NCBI GenBank assembly: GCA_903821695.1
Contig: CAIJLX010000051.1
Location: forward strand, 18,963-82,962
Length of the DNA stretch: 64,000 bases
Direction of reading: 5' to 3'
DNA from: an uncultured Alphaproteobacteria bacterium
GTDB taxonomy: Bacteria; Pseudomonadota; Alphaproteobacteria; Rickettsiales; CAIJLX01
The notes below the pieces were generated by a model. It made no database searches and had not been told where the DNA came from. It saw only the letters and a program-made list of their open reading frames with translations. Made by a program: the position numbers and the translations under genes. Of this stretch, positions 21,723-30,923 are shown piece after piece (position 1 is the first letter of the stretch; each line of letters begins with the position of its first letter).

Positions 21723-22715
21723 CTATTTAGAGCGATAGCACACCTTGCGTGCCGCTTCCAAAATATTTTCAACCTGCGGCAACGCCAATTTTTCAAGGTT
21801 CGCCGCATAAGGCAATGGCACATCGACACCCGCCACGCGCACAACCGGCGCATCGAGATAATCAAATGCCTCTTCCATCACGAGTGCCGCCAGTTCCGAA
21901 CCAATGCCTGCAAAAGGCCAGCCTTCTTCCACAGAAACCACACGACTCGTTTTTTTAACAGATTCAATAACTGTTGCCGTATCAAGCGGGCGGATCGTAC
22001 GCAAATCAATCACCTCCGCGCTAATGCCTTCGCCAGCCAAAATTTCAGCCGCCTCTAGCGCATGTTTCACCGGCAGCGAGAATGCAACGATGGTGACATC
22101 CGTCCCCTCGCGTAGTACTTCTGCTTTGCCAATTTCGAGTACGTAATCATCATTAATATTATCCGGCACATCATAGCTGTTGCCGTAAAGCATTTCGTTC
22201 TCGAGGAAGATCACTGGATTCGGATCACGTATCGCCGCTTTGAGCAAACCCTTCGCCGAAGCCGCATCGTACGGCGCAATTACTTTCAAACCAGGCACAT
22301 GTGCATACCAGCTCGCGTAACATTGCGAGTGCTGTGCACCTACGCGCGAAGCCGCACCATTGGGACCACGGAACACGATCGGGCAACGCACCTGACCGCC
22401 GCTCATATAGTTGGTTTTCGCCGCAGAGTTGATGATTTGATCCATCGCCTGCATCGCAAAGTTAAACGTCATGAATTCCACAATCGGCTTCAGCCCCGTC
22501 ATCGCCGCACCAACAGCAAGCCCTGCAAAACCATGTTCCGTAATCGGCGTATCAATCACTCGTTTCGCGCCAAATTCCGCGAGCAACCCTTCGGTAATTT
22601 TATATGCACCCTGATATTCTGCGACTTCTTCGCCCATCACGAACACATCTTTATCGAGGCGCATTTCTTCCGCCATTGCATCACGAAGCGCTACGCGTAC
22701 TGTTTGTTTTGCCAT
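21723..22715 (-). CDS. pdhB: Pyruvate dehydrogenase E1 beta subunit (no N-terminal lipoyl domain)
   Basis: [66 protein letters not shown]. Confidence 0.96.
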   Translation of the reverse strand: MAKQTVRVALRDAMAEEMRLDKDVFVMGEEVAEYQGAYKITEGLLAEFGAKRVIDTPITEHGFAGLAVGAAMTGLKPIVEFMTFNFAMQAMDQIINSAAKTNYMSGGQVRCPIVFRGPNGAASRVGAQHSQCYASWYAHVPGLKVIAPYDAASAKGLLKAAIRDPNPVIFLENEMLYGNSYDVPDNINDDYVLEIGKAEVLREGTDVTIVAFSLPVKHALEAAEILAGEGISAEVIDLRTIRPLDTATVIESVKKTSRVVSVEEGWPFAGIGSELAALVMEEAFDYLDAPVVRVAGVDVPLPYAANLEKLALPQVENILEAARKVCYRSK

Positions 22716-22724
22716 ATTGATTTC

Positions 22725-23741
22725 CTATACGTTGTAAACGTCTGTCCAGAGTTCTGAAGCATCTGGCTCTGGGCTGTTCTTCGAGAATTCGGCGGCTTCG
22801 TTGACGATATCTTTGATTTCTTTTTCGATCTTCTCGAAATCAGCTTCTTTCGCCTGTTTATCCGCGATCATGCGGGCTTTCAATTTTTCGATTGGGTCGC
22901 GGTTTTCTTTGTAATCTTGTACTTCTTCCTTCGTACGATATTTCGCAGGGTCAGACATGGAATGGCCGCGGTAACGATAGGTTTTCATCTCAAGGATGAT
23001 CGGCCCTTTGCCGCTGCGGCAATGTTCGACTGCTTTCACACCAGCCTCATACACATCGGTCACGCTCATGCCATTTACCTGCACGCCCGGAATACCAAAC
23101 GATGCGCCACGCTGATAAAGTTCCGTCGTTGAAGAACTACGTTTCACCGAAGTACCCATCGCGTATTCGTTATTTTCGATGATATAAATGCATGGCAGTT
23201 TCCATAATTTCGCCATGTTGAAACTTTCATATACCTGACCTTGGTTCGCCGAACCATCGCCGAAATAGGTGAGGCTCACGCGATCTGTACCGCGATATTG
23301 ATTAGCGAATGCGAGGCCAGTGCCGAGCGAGACTTGCGCGCCAACGATGCCGTGACCACCATAGAAATGGTTGGCGGTATCAAACATATGCATCGAGCCG
23401 CCTTTGCCCTTTGAACAGCCATCAATGCGGCCAAGCAACTCAGCAAAAATAATTTTTGGATCGGAACCTTGGGCAAGCATCAAGCCGTGGTCGCGGTAGC
23501 TGGTGATAACGGAATCACCTTTGCCGATTGCGTGCTGCATGCCGATAGCGACTGCTTCTTGCCCGATATATAAATGGCAGAAACCACCGATCAAACCCAT
23601 GCCGTATAACTGGCCGGCTTTTTCTTCAAAACGGCGGATTAATAACATCTCGCGGAAGCATTTTAACAGCTCCGTTGCGGAAAGACCTTGAGGGGTCGCG
23701 GAAGGTGCAATCGTCTTTTTCTTCATAACAGCCTGGTTCAT
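22725..23741 (-). CDS. pdhA: Pyruvate dehydrogenase E1 alpha subunit
   Basis: RRFEEKAGQLYGMGLIGGFCHLYIGQEAV; TPP motif GDGSANQGQVYESFNMAKLWKLPCIYIIENN; YRYRGHSMSDPAKYR. Confidence 0.97.
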   Translation of the reverse strand: MNQAVMKKKTIAPSATPQGLSATELLKCFREMLLIRRFEEKAGQLYGMGLIGGFCHLYIGQEAVAIGMQHAIGKGDSVITSYRDHGLMLAQGSDPKIIFAELLGRIDGCSKGKGGSMHMFDTANHFYGGHGIVGAQVSLGTGLAFANQYRGTDRVSLTYFGDGSANQGQVYESFNMAKLWKLPCIYIIENNEYAMGTSVKRSSSTTELYQRGASFGIPGVQVNGMSVTDVYEAGVKAVEHCRSGKGPIILEMKTYRYRGHSMSDPAKYRTKEEVQDYKENRDPIEKLKARMIADKQAKEADFEKIEKEIKDIVNEAAEFSKNSPEPDASELWTDVYNV

Positions 23742-23794
23742 GATTTAGAGGCTCCCAATATAGCCAAAACTTGGCGCGGAACCTAATAATAACC

Positions 23795-23832
23795 ATGCTG
23801 CAATGCAACCAAAATCCATGTTGCAGTGCAAC
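23795..23832. promoter_or_regulatory. Tandem pseudo-palindromic operator upstream of pdhA
   Basis: ATGCTGCAATGCAAC (23795-23809) and ATGTTGCAGTGCAAC (23818-23832), 23-bp period, core TGCA-N-TGCA. Confidence 0.6.
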
Positions 23833-23842
23833 AGAGCATACT

Positions 23843-24244
23843 TTACTTTTTGCTCTCTAAATAGGCCCGGATAACCGCCCGAATACGTTTAGTATTGAAG
23901 GGTTTTACGACATAATCGGCCGCGCCAAGGCTTAGCGCTTGTTTTATATCTGCCTCAACCCGGCTTGCTGTTACCATCACCACCCAGCAATTAGGGTCTT
24001 GCTCTTTGAAATTTTTGAGCAGCGCAAAACCATCCCCATCCGGCAGGCCAATATCGACCAATGCAATTTGTGGCCTGGAGGTTTTAAAAGCCATTAAACC
24101 CTCTTTTTGGCTGCCTGCCATGTATCGCTCTATTTTATAATCACGTATGCCTTTTAAAGCCTCGCTTACAATAGCACGCGCGAAAGGATCATCTTCCACG
24201 ATTAGGATGCTCATTTTCTGTTTACTGCTGATTTCTGGTTTCAT
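23843..24244 (-). CDS. Single-domain response regulator (CheY-like)
   Basis: ILIVEDDPFARAIV, LVDIGLPDGDGFALL, VTAS, VVKPFN: complete REC active site. Confidence 0.92.
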   Translation of the reverse strand: MKPEISSKQKMSILIVEDDPFARAIVSEALKGIRDYKIERYMAGSQKEGLMAFKTSRPQIALVDIGLPDGDGFALLKNFKEQDPNCWVVMVTASRVEADIKQALSLGAADYVVKPFNTKRIRAVIRAYLESKK

Positions 24245-24275
24245 TGGCTAAAGATTTAGCGAAAAAAACCTGAAA

Positions 24276-25298
24276 TTACAAAGCATTCTTCGAAAAAAGC
24301 CCCGGCAAACCAGCTGCGTCGCATATCCCGCGCTCCGTAATAAACCCCGTTACCAACCTGGCGGGGGTAATATCAAAGGCAGGGTTGGCAGCTTTTGTGC
24401 CAGCGGCATAGATGGCGCCCAGCACCTCATCCTGCCCACGCTCCTCAATTTCGATGTGAGAAGCATCCGCCAAATCCCAGTCAATGGTCGTATAAGGCAG
24501 CGCCACATAAAATGGCACATGGTTATCTTTGGCTGCCAGCGCCTTCAAATAAGTGCCAATTTTATTACACACATCACCATTTCGAAGTGTCCGATCGGTG
24601 CCCACAATACAGAGATCAATCACCCCCTGTTGCATGAGTAACCCACCCGCATTATCGACAATCACCGTATTAGGCACCCCCGCCTGGCTCAATTCAAACG
24701 ACGTCAGCGCACCTTGATTGCGTGGCCGCGTTTCATCAACCCACACATGCACCGGAATGCCCTTCTCATGCACCTTATAAATCGGCGCTAACGCTGTTCC
24801 CCAATCCACACAAGCAAGCCACCCGGCATTGCAATGGGTTAGGATATTGAGTCGCTTTTTCTCAGCATAAATTTTTTCAAAAAGCTTCAAACCATGCGTG
24901 CCAATCGCCTCATGAATCGCCGCATCTTCATCGCAAAGTTCTTGCGCTTTTGCATATGCGGCTTCAATGCGCTGTTCAGGCTTTAATGGAGCCAACACTT
25001 CCATCATTTGATCCAGCGACCATTTCAAATTAATCGCCGTCGGCCGTGTTGCGAGCAATGTTTTATAGGCCGCTTGCAGGTCGATATTTTTCTCCAGCGC
25101 AAAGCATAAACCATATGCCGCCGTTGCCCCAATCAGCGGTGCCCCACGCACCCACATTTCTTTAATGGCGATGGCAACTTCCTCCATCGTTTTGAGCGTG
25201 ACGAGCTTAATTTCACGCGGCAAAACACGCTGATCGAGAATCTCAATGCCGCCCTTCACCCGCTCAATCGAACGGCGATATTGTCCGTTGAGTTTCAT
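24276..25298 (-). CDS. mtnA: S-methyl-5-thioribose-1-phosphate isomerase
   Basis: ILDQRVLPREIKLV, RGAPLIGATAAYGL, THCNAGWLA, DETRPRNQGALTSFEL, VGTDRTLRNGDVCNKIGTY. Confidence 0.96.
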   Translation of the reverse strand: MKLNGQYRRSIERVKGGIEILDQRVLPREIKLVTLKTMEEVAIAIKEMWVRGAPLIGATAAYGLCFALEKNIDLQAAYKTLLATRPTAINLKWSLDQMMEVLAPLKPEQRIEAAYAKAQELCDEDAAIHEAIGTHGLKLFEKIYAEKKRLNILTHCNAGWLACVDWGTALAPIYKVHEKGIPVHVWVDETRPRNQGALTSFELSQAGVPNTVIVDNAGGLLMQQGVIDLCIVGTDRTLRNGDVCNKIGTYLKALAAKDNHVPFYVALPYTTIDWDLADASHIEIEERGQDEVLGAIYAAGTKAANPAFDITPARLVTGFITERGICDAAGLPGLFSKNAL

Positions 25299-27106
25299 AA
25301 TACGGAGGCAATATCATGAATAGTATTGCGCCCCAAAATTAACTTCCGCGCAAACGCAATCGCCGCATTCTCTTTGGTGCCACGCTCCGCAGCATCCGCT
25401 ATCGATTCCAAATCTTCCACATGCGCAAGACCTACGATACGGCGGATAATTTCTACGCCACAATAACCCAACGTATCCTGCCAGATCGTCGCCAATATTT
25501 TTTCCAATGCTTGTTTATTAATGTTAAGCGCGAGCGAAAAACTATCGCCGCTTTTACGCGCGAGGAATAATGCTGAAAATTCTTCTGCGAAAATATTCCA
25601 GGTATCCTTCACTTGCGCCAACAACCATTTTTTATATTCAGCATCCGAGTGCGAAAAATAACTGAGCAGTAAATTCGCGAGATACATGCCCACATCAAAG
25701 CCAATCGGCGCGAAGAAACCAAATTCTGGATCAATCACCCGTGTTTCCTTTTCCGTCACCATGATCGAACCACTATGCAAATCCCCATGCGCTAATGCTT
25801 CTGCACGAGTAAGGAATGCATGTTTCAATTCCTGCGCGGCCAATTTAAGTGGCACATCCGTTGCCAAAGATTCCATGGTTTTATCAAGTGCTGGCGAATT
25901 CCATTTGTTCATTGGTGCATTGAAATAAGGCTCGCTGAACACCAAATCTTCGGTGATTTTGCACATCGCCGTATTGCCCGCAAACTGCACCATTTTATTT
26001 TTCTTCTCAGCAGCAGAGAGATAAAAATCCGAGGTATAAAACAAATTCCGCGCCATGAATTGGCCGATATGTTTTGCGAGGTTCGGATAACGCGTTTTAG
26101 CAATCAATCCTTTGCGCAAAATAATATGCGGCGACAGACATTCCATCACCGTCAATGCCAATTCCGCATCATGCAAATAAAGTGCCGGAACCAACTCCGG
26201 CGTATTCTTATTTTGCTCGACTAACGCCAGGTATTCATAATGCGCACGCGACAACGGCAATGGCCAGCTTTCGCCTACCAAGCGCACATAAGGCAGGGCT
26301 TGTTTTACGCAGAGTGATTGCTTTGTGCCCTTCACGATAAATACGAGGTTTAAATTGCCATCACCCACTTCGCGGATATTCCATTCTTTAGGATTTCCGC
26401 CCAAAAACTCCGCCAATTTTTTATGCTCGGCAAGATAGGCCGGAAGTGTATCCACATCCATTGCGCGGTAAGCAAGATAGGTAATCTCTGCAAAGGTTTT
26501 GGCTTCAGTATGCGGCGGTTTCGCAGTGCTGCTGTAACGGTTCAGCCACACGGTTTTCCAACCTGCTTTTTTGGCAGCATCTAATTCCGCAACGGAATCA
26601 GAGAGGAATAAAATTTCCTGTGGCGCATAGCCGATTTGCTTTTGAATTTTTTGATACGAATCCGCTTCGAGTTTTCCGCCGATCGTCGTATCGAAATAGC
26701 CGGAGAATAGGTTATTCACGTCACCAGCCGCAGTATTCCCGAATAATAATTTCTGTGCAGCGATGGAGCCTGAGGAATAGACATACAACGTAAAACCAGT
26801 GGCTTTCCATTCTTTCAATTTGGCAAGCGCATCGGGATAAATATCGGCGACCAATTCACCACTTTTATAGCCTTCCGCCCATACGATACCTTGCAGGGTT
26901 TTGAGCGCGGTTTCTTTTTTATCCTCGCGCATCCATTGCTCAAGTTTTTCGATGGGGTTTTCGCCAACAGCTTTAACTTCCGGGCTGTTTGCATGCTTGC
27001 GCACATAATCCGGCAGATGTTTCTCGGCATAGGGAAACAGCACCTCTTTCACGAATGAAAGCGAGCTGGTGGTTCCTTCGATATCGGTAACAATGGCTTT
27101 AATCAT
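25295..27106 (-). CDS. Fused enolase-phosphatase E1 (MtnC) / methylthioribose kinase (MtnK)
   Basis: N-term DIEGTTSSLSFVKEVLFPYA ... LYVYSSGSIAAQKLLFG ... FLSDSVAELDAAKKAGW = MtnC; after ~residue 215, NIREVGDGNLNLVFIVKG ... LVPALYLHDAELALTVMECLSPHIILRKGL ... ALAHGDLHSGSIMVTEKETRVIDPEFGFFAPIGFDVG = MtnK. Confidence 0.92.
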   Translation of the reverse strand: MIKAIVTDIEGTTSSLSFVKEVLFPYAEKHLPDYVRKHANSPEVKAVGENPIEKLEQWMREDKKETALKTLQGIVWAEGYKSGELVADIYPDALAKLKEWKATGFTLYVYSSGSIAAQKLLFGNTAAGDVNNLFSGYFDTTIGGKLEADSYQKIQKQIGYAPQEILFLSDSVAELDAAKKAGWKTVWLNRYSSTAKPPHTEAKTFAEITYLAYRAMDVDTLPAYLAEHKKLAEFLGGNPKEWNIREVGDGNLNLVFIVKGTKQSLCVKQALPYVRLVGESWPLPLSRAHYEYLALVEQNKNTPELVPALYLHDAELALTVMECLSPHIILRKGLIAKTRYPNLAKHIGQFMARNLFYTSDFYLSAAEKKNKMVQFAGNTAMCKITEDLVFSEPYFNAPMNKWNSPALDKTMESLATDVPLKLAAQELKHAFLTRAEALAHGDLHSGSIMVTEKETRVIDPEFGFFAPIGFDVGMYLANLLLSYFSHSDAEYKKWLLAQVKDTWNIFAEEFSALFLARKSGDSFSLALNINKQALEKILATIWQDTLGYCGVEIIRRIVGLAHVEDLESIADAAERGTKENAAIAFARKLILGRNTIHDIASVL

Positions 27107-27115
27107 GGCCGCTTT

Positions 27116-27691
27116 TTACGCAGCTTTTTGGCCAGATGCCAGCTTAAATTGCTCATAGGTCGGAAAGCGGGCAGAGATTGATTCGCCGGTGAAGTTCGCA
27201 ACCCAACCTTCGGGGTTGGTGAACAGGCGAATGGCGCAGAATTGCGGGTTTTCACCCATATCAAACCAATGCGGCGTGTTATCCGGCACCGAAATCAAAT
27301 CCCCGCGCTCACACAAGGTGGCATAGACCTTGCCGCCAACATGCAAATAAAACAGCCCCTCGCCTTCGACAAAGAAGCGCACTTCATCTTCGCTATGGCG
27401 ATGTTCGTTGAGAAATTTCTGGCGAAGCTCAGCCTTTTTTGGATTATCGGCTTTGAGACGAATCACATCCACCGCCTGATAGCCTTTTTCAGCTTTAAGG
27501 CGTTCTATATCCTTACTATAGGCCGCAATCACTTCTTCTTGCCCGGCCTCTGCATCTAATTGAACGGCAGCTTGCCATTGCTCGAAGCGCACGCCCAGTT
27601 TTTGCAGGATTGCCGCAATCTGCTTCGCATCACGTGTTTCTACTTCGGGCGTTTGAGGCGCCGCATCGGGATATACTTTTAGCCAGCTCAT
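27116..27691 (-). CDS. mtnD: Acireductone dioxygenase
   Basis: EHRHSEDEVRFFVEGEGLFYLHV (HxH...E), PDNTPHWFDMGENPQFCAIRLF. Start placed at MSWLKVYP. Confidence 0.95.
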   Translation of the reverse strand: MSWLKVYPDAAPQTPEVETRDAKQIAAILQKLGVRFEQWQAAVQLDAEAGQEEVIAAYSKDIERLKAEKGYQAVDVIRLKADNPKKAELRQKFLNEHRHSEDEVRFFVEGEGLFYLHVGGKVYATLCERGDLISVPDNTPHWFDMGENPQFCAIRLFTNPEGWVANFTGESISARFPTYEQFKLASGQKAA

Positions 27692-27692
27692 G

Positions 27693-28334
27693 TTATTTCC
27701 GTAAACCCAGCTCGCAAGCGAAGAGGAATTCAAGGGCTTCAACAGCTTTTTGCGCTTCATGCACATCCGCACCCCAGCTATAGAGGCCGTGGCCACGGAC
27801 TAAAAAGCCCGGAACATCGCTGCGGCCTTCGAGTTTTTCTTTCACTTCTTCCGCGAGCGACACCATATCCTGCGTGTTTTTGAAGATTGGCACGATCACT
27901 TCCGTTTCATGTGTCTCAACACCACCAAAGGCTTTGAGGATTTCATAGCCGCTGAATTTCAGTTTTTTACGATAATCCGGCAATTGGGTGATGACTACAG
28001 CGTTTACCGAATGGGTATGCAACACCGAACCGATTTTATCGTTCAGTTTATAAAGCATCGTGTGCAGCGGCGTTTCGGCCGAAGGCTTGCGGCCATCCTG
28101 GCTATTGCCTTCCATATCGATGGTGAGGATTTGTTCCGGGGTTAGGCTGCCTTTTGCAGCGCCGGAGAGGCTGATGGCGGCATATTCCGCATCCAGACGG
28201 GCAGAGTAATTGCCGCTGGTGGCGGGGGCCCAGCCTTTGCTGTCAAAAAACTTGCCAACTTTTACTAATGATTGAGCTGCATCGCTGATAATGCTCTTGT
28301 CAAAACTCGGTTTACGTAAGGCTTGAACGCTCAT
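27693..28334 (-). CDS. mtnB: Methylthioribulose-1-phosphate dehydratase
   Basis: SKGWAPATSGNYSARL, PSAETPLHTMLY, VLHTHSVNAVVIT, LVRGHGLYSWGADVHEAQKAVEALEFLFACEL. Confidence 0.95.
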   Translation of the reverse strand: MSVQALRKPSFDKSIISDAAQSLVKVGKFFDSKGWAPATSGNYSARLDAEYAAISLSGAAKGSLTPEQILTIDMEGNSQDGRKPSAETPLHTMLYKLNDKIGSVLHTHSVNAVVITQLPDYRKKLKFSGYEILKAFGGVETHETEVIVPIFKNTQDMVSLAEEVKEKLEGRSDVPGFLVRGHGLYSWGADVHEAQKAVEALEFLFACELGLRK

Positions 28335-28446
28335 AGTTACCTCCCCTGTTTGGATGCCAAAATTGGCAGAAAACCAGGCCAAGTCAAGGTGTTTGGTAAC
28401 CCATTGAGTCTAGGCCCTTTTTAAGGACCGAAATTTTCAATTCACG

Positions 28447-28461
28447 TTAACCTTTCGTTAA
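28447..28461. promoter_or_regulatory. Candidate CtrA box (TTAA-N7-TTAA)
   Basis: TTAACCTTTCGTTAA, 56 bp upstream of ORF 28517. Confidence 0.4.
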
Positions 28462-28516
28462 ACATTCTTTGGTACTCTAGGAAATATAAGGAATAACGCT
28501 TTAGGAGACGCTCTAA

Positions 28517-28843
28517 ATGGCACACCAACGACAAGGCATCCCCCAATCCGCACAACGCCTGTTCCCCGAACGCAGCGAACAGCCGTTTGATGTGTTTTTG
28601 GTATGCGATAATATCAGCCAGTTTGATCAGAAATATGTTCAGGATTTGACAGGCTACAACTGCAACTTGTTTCAGGTTGCCCCAGAAGCTGCAAAAGACA
28701 TCAAAAAAACGCGCAAACTTCGAGCCATTATTAGCGTACCGGAACTGAAAGAGGGCAATGGGTTTGAGCTATTGAATAGTCTGCGTGAAGTCGTGGGCAA
28801 AAATACCCCCCTGATGGTATTTTCTACAGCAGAAGCCGCATAA
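28517..28843 (+). CDS. Degenerate/truncated receiver-like protein
   Basis: FDVFLVCDN...; RAIISVPELKEGNGFELLNSLREVVGKNTPLMVFSTAE resembles REC beta3-beta4, with Val where the phosphoacceptor Asp would align; ends after beta4. Confidence 0.6.
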   Translation: MAHQRQGIPQSAQRLFPERSEQPFDVFLVCDNISQFDQKYVQDLTGYNCNLFQVAPEAAKDIKKTRKLRAIISVPELKEGNGFELLNSLREVVGKNTPLMVFSTAEAA

Positions 28844-28854
28844 GGAGTGAATGT

Positions 28855-29049
28855 ATGGATGCTAAAACAGAAAAAGATATTGCTATACTTAACATGACAC
28901 CGCTTGTTAGGAGTGCCAAAGAAACAGCGGCTTTATCTGGCATGAGCTTAGAAGTAAAACAATCCAGCCTTGGGGGCACCATGAAACATGCCAAACTTGG
29001 TAGAGGTATAGCAGATCAGGCACCAGCCGGCCAAAATAGTCGTTTCTAA
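28855..29049 (+). CDS. Hypothetical protein (64 aa)
   Basis: ORF 11 bp after 28843, gagtga RBS-like sequence. Confidence 0.5.
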   Translation: MDAKTEKDIAILNMTPLVRSAKETAALSGMSLEVKQSSLGGTMKHAKLGRGIADQAPAGQNSRF

Positions 29050-29987
29050 GCTTGCTTCAACACCTTCCCCAGTACTTCCGGCGGGAGTTTGAATTTTACG
29101 TTTTCTTCGATGCCTTTTAGGATTTCAACTTTTGCGCCGTGTTTATCGGTGAAATAATCCACCACTTGTTGCACAAGAATTTCAGGTGCTGAGGCACCGG
29201 CCGTCAGGCCTACCACTTTTGCATCCTTGCACCATTCTGGCTGAATCGAGGACACATCGTTGATGAGATAGGCGCGTGTACCCATTTCCTCGCCCAAATC
29301 TCGCAGGCGGTTCGAATTCGAGCTATTGGCGGCCCCTACTACCAGAATCACATCGCATTGCTCGGCCAGTTCCCGCACGGCGTTTTGGCGGTTTTGGGTG
29401 GCGTAGCAAATATCGCGCAAATCGGGCCCCTTGATTTCGGGGAAACGGGCTTTGAGGGCATCAATGATCGAGCGTGTGTCGTCGACGCTTAATGTTGTCT
29501 GTGTCACATAGGCCAGGCGGCTAGGGTCTGCGACAAGCAAATCTGCGACGTCTTCCGCCTTCTGCACCAATAACACCGGGTTTTTGACTCGGCCAGCCGT
29601 GCCTTCCACTTCCGGGTGGCCCTCATGGCCGATCAGCACAATCTGGCGCTCTTCCTGCTCATAACGCTGCGCCTCATTATGCACTTTGGTTACCAACGGG
29701 CAGGTCGCATCAATCACTGGCAGGCCACGCAGGCGGGCCATGTCTTCCACTTTTTCGGCCACGCCGTGGGCGCTAAATACCGTAATCGCACCATCGGGAA
29801 TTTGGGACAATTCCTCAACGAAAATAGCCCCCTTCGCCCGCAAATCTTCCACCACAAATTTATTATGCACAATTTCATGTCGCACATAAATCGGCGGCCC
29901 ATAAAGCTTCAGGGCCTGCTCGACAATCTCAATGGCGCGATCAACGCCAGCGCAAAATCCACGCGGTTGGGCTAAAATGACTTTCAT
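29046..29987 (-). CDS. ispH: 4-hydroxy-3-methylbut-2-enyl diphosphate reductase
   Basis: QPRGFCAGVDRAIEIVEQAL, VFSAHGVAEKV, IDATCPLVTKVH, DICYATQNRQ, VGAANSSNSNRL. Confidence 0.97.
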   Translation of the reverse strand: MKVILAQPRGFCAGVDRAIEIVEQALKLYGPPIYVRHEIVHNKFVVEDLRAKGAIFVEELSQIPDGAITVFSAHGVAEKVEDMARLRGLPVIDATCPLVTKVHNEAQRYEQEERQIVLIGHEGHPEVEGTAGRVKNPVLLVQKAEDVADLLVADPSRLAYVTQTTLSVDDTRSIIDALKARFPEIKGPDLRDICYATQNRQNAVRELAEQCDVILVVGAANSSNSNRLRDLGEEMGTRAYLINDVSSIQPEWCKDAKVVGLTAGASAPEILVQQVVDYFTDKHGAKVEILKGIEENVKFKLPPEVLGKVLKQA

Positions 29988-29991
29988 GGGG

Positions 29992-30333
29992 TTACCATTC
30001 CTTGAAAATCACAAAAACCGCAAGCACGATTAAGGCAAAGCCTAATAAATGGTTCCATTTGAGTGATTCGCCGAGATAGAAAATGGAAAAGGCAGCAAAT
30101 ACCGTCAGCGTAATCACTTCCTGGATCGTTTTGAGCTGTACGCCGGAAAATTGGCTGGAGCCGATGCGGTTGGCAGGGACTTGCAAACAATATTCAAAAA
30201 ACGCGATGCCCCAGCTGACCAGGATCACCTGCCAAATTGGATATTCCTTGAACTTCAAATGGCCATACCAGGCGAAGGTCATGAATAAGTTGGATAGAAA
30301 CAGCAATCCGATGGTGGTGAGCGAAACGGGCAT
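29992..30333 (-). CDS. DMT family protein (DUF486)
   Basis: LFLSNLFMTFAWYGHLKFK, LVSWGIAFFEYCLQVPANRIG, LKTIQEVITLTVFAAFSIFYLGE. Confidence 0.88.
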   Translation of the reverse strand: MPVSLTTIGLLFLSNLFMTFAWYGHLKFKEYPIWQVILVSWGIAFFEYCLQVPANRIGSSQFSGVQLKTIQEVITLTVFAAFSIFYLGESLKWNHLLGFALIVLAVFVIFKEW

Positions 30334-30336
30334 AGT

Positions 30337-30870
30337 TTAGCGACCAAAAGAGGGTTTTACAGGAGGTTCGATTTTCTGTGCTGCTTTGACAATATCAGCA
30401 GCAAGCTCTGATGGTTTTTCATAAATTCTAGTAATCGGGTGACCTAGATGAACTTCACTCCGAAGCTCGCCGGCCTTTTGGTAATATTTTTTTTCTACTG
30501 GGAAAAGTCCAATTGCTGGTTCAACTGATGCGGGGCCATTAGCAAGCACTTTATCAGTAGCTCGTTCCGTCATGACAATTACAAATTCTGTTGCCGTTTG
30601 TGGAATAGATTCCCTTTGTACATTCCCTAAGTCGATAAACTTCCCGCCCTCTTGGTAGCCGAGCATAAGTTTACGTCCGTGAGAATATTTTTGAAGGTGA
30701 TCTTGCGCTTCGGATGGCACAAATAAACAAAGTGATTCTTGCTAATCCATTTCACCATGCCCAGAATTGCCGCTCATGTTTAAGCGCCTTGTCCATTTAG
30801 GCTTTCCCGGTTCTGCAGCATCGATTACGTAGATGCTTCCATGAGACGTTTGAAACCCTAAAACCGGCAT
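30337..30870 (-). pseudogene. Hypothetical gene interrupted by one in-frame TAG (30742-30744)
   Basis: Frame reads MPVLGFQTSHGSIYVIDAAEPGKPKWTRRLNMSGNSGHGEMD*QESLCLFVPSEAQDHLQKYSHGRK...KPSFGR*; same frame on both sides of the stop. The track lists only the downstream part from an internal GTG. Confidence 0.65.
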
Positions 30871-30923
30871 TCATTTACCTATTTGCTGTATTATCGCATC
30901 ATAGCAATAAGTAGCATTGATAT

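Noticed and set aside
23276-23691. ORFs on either strand inside pdhA
   Set aside because: Overlap the E1-alpha catalytic core in alternative frames; not credible.
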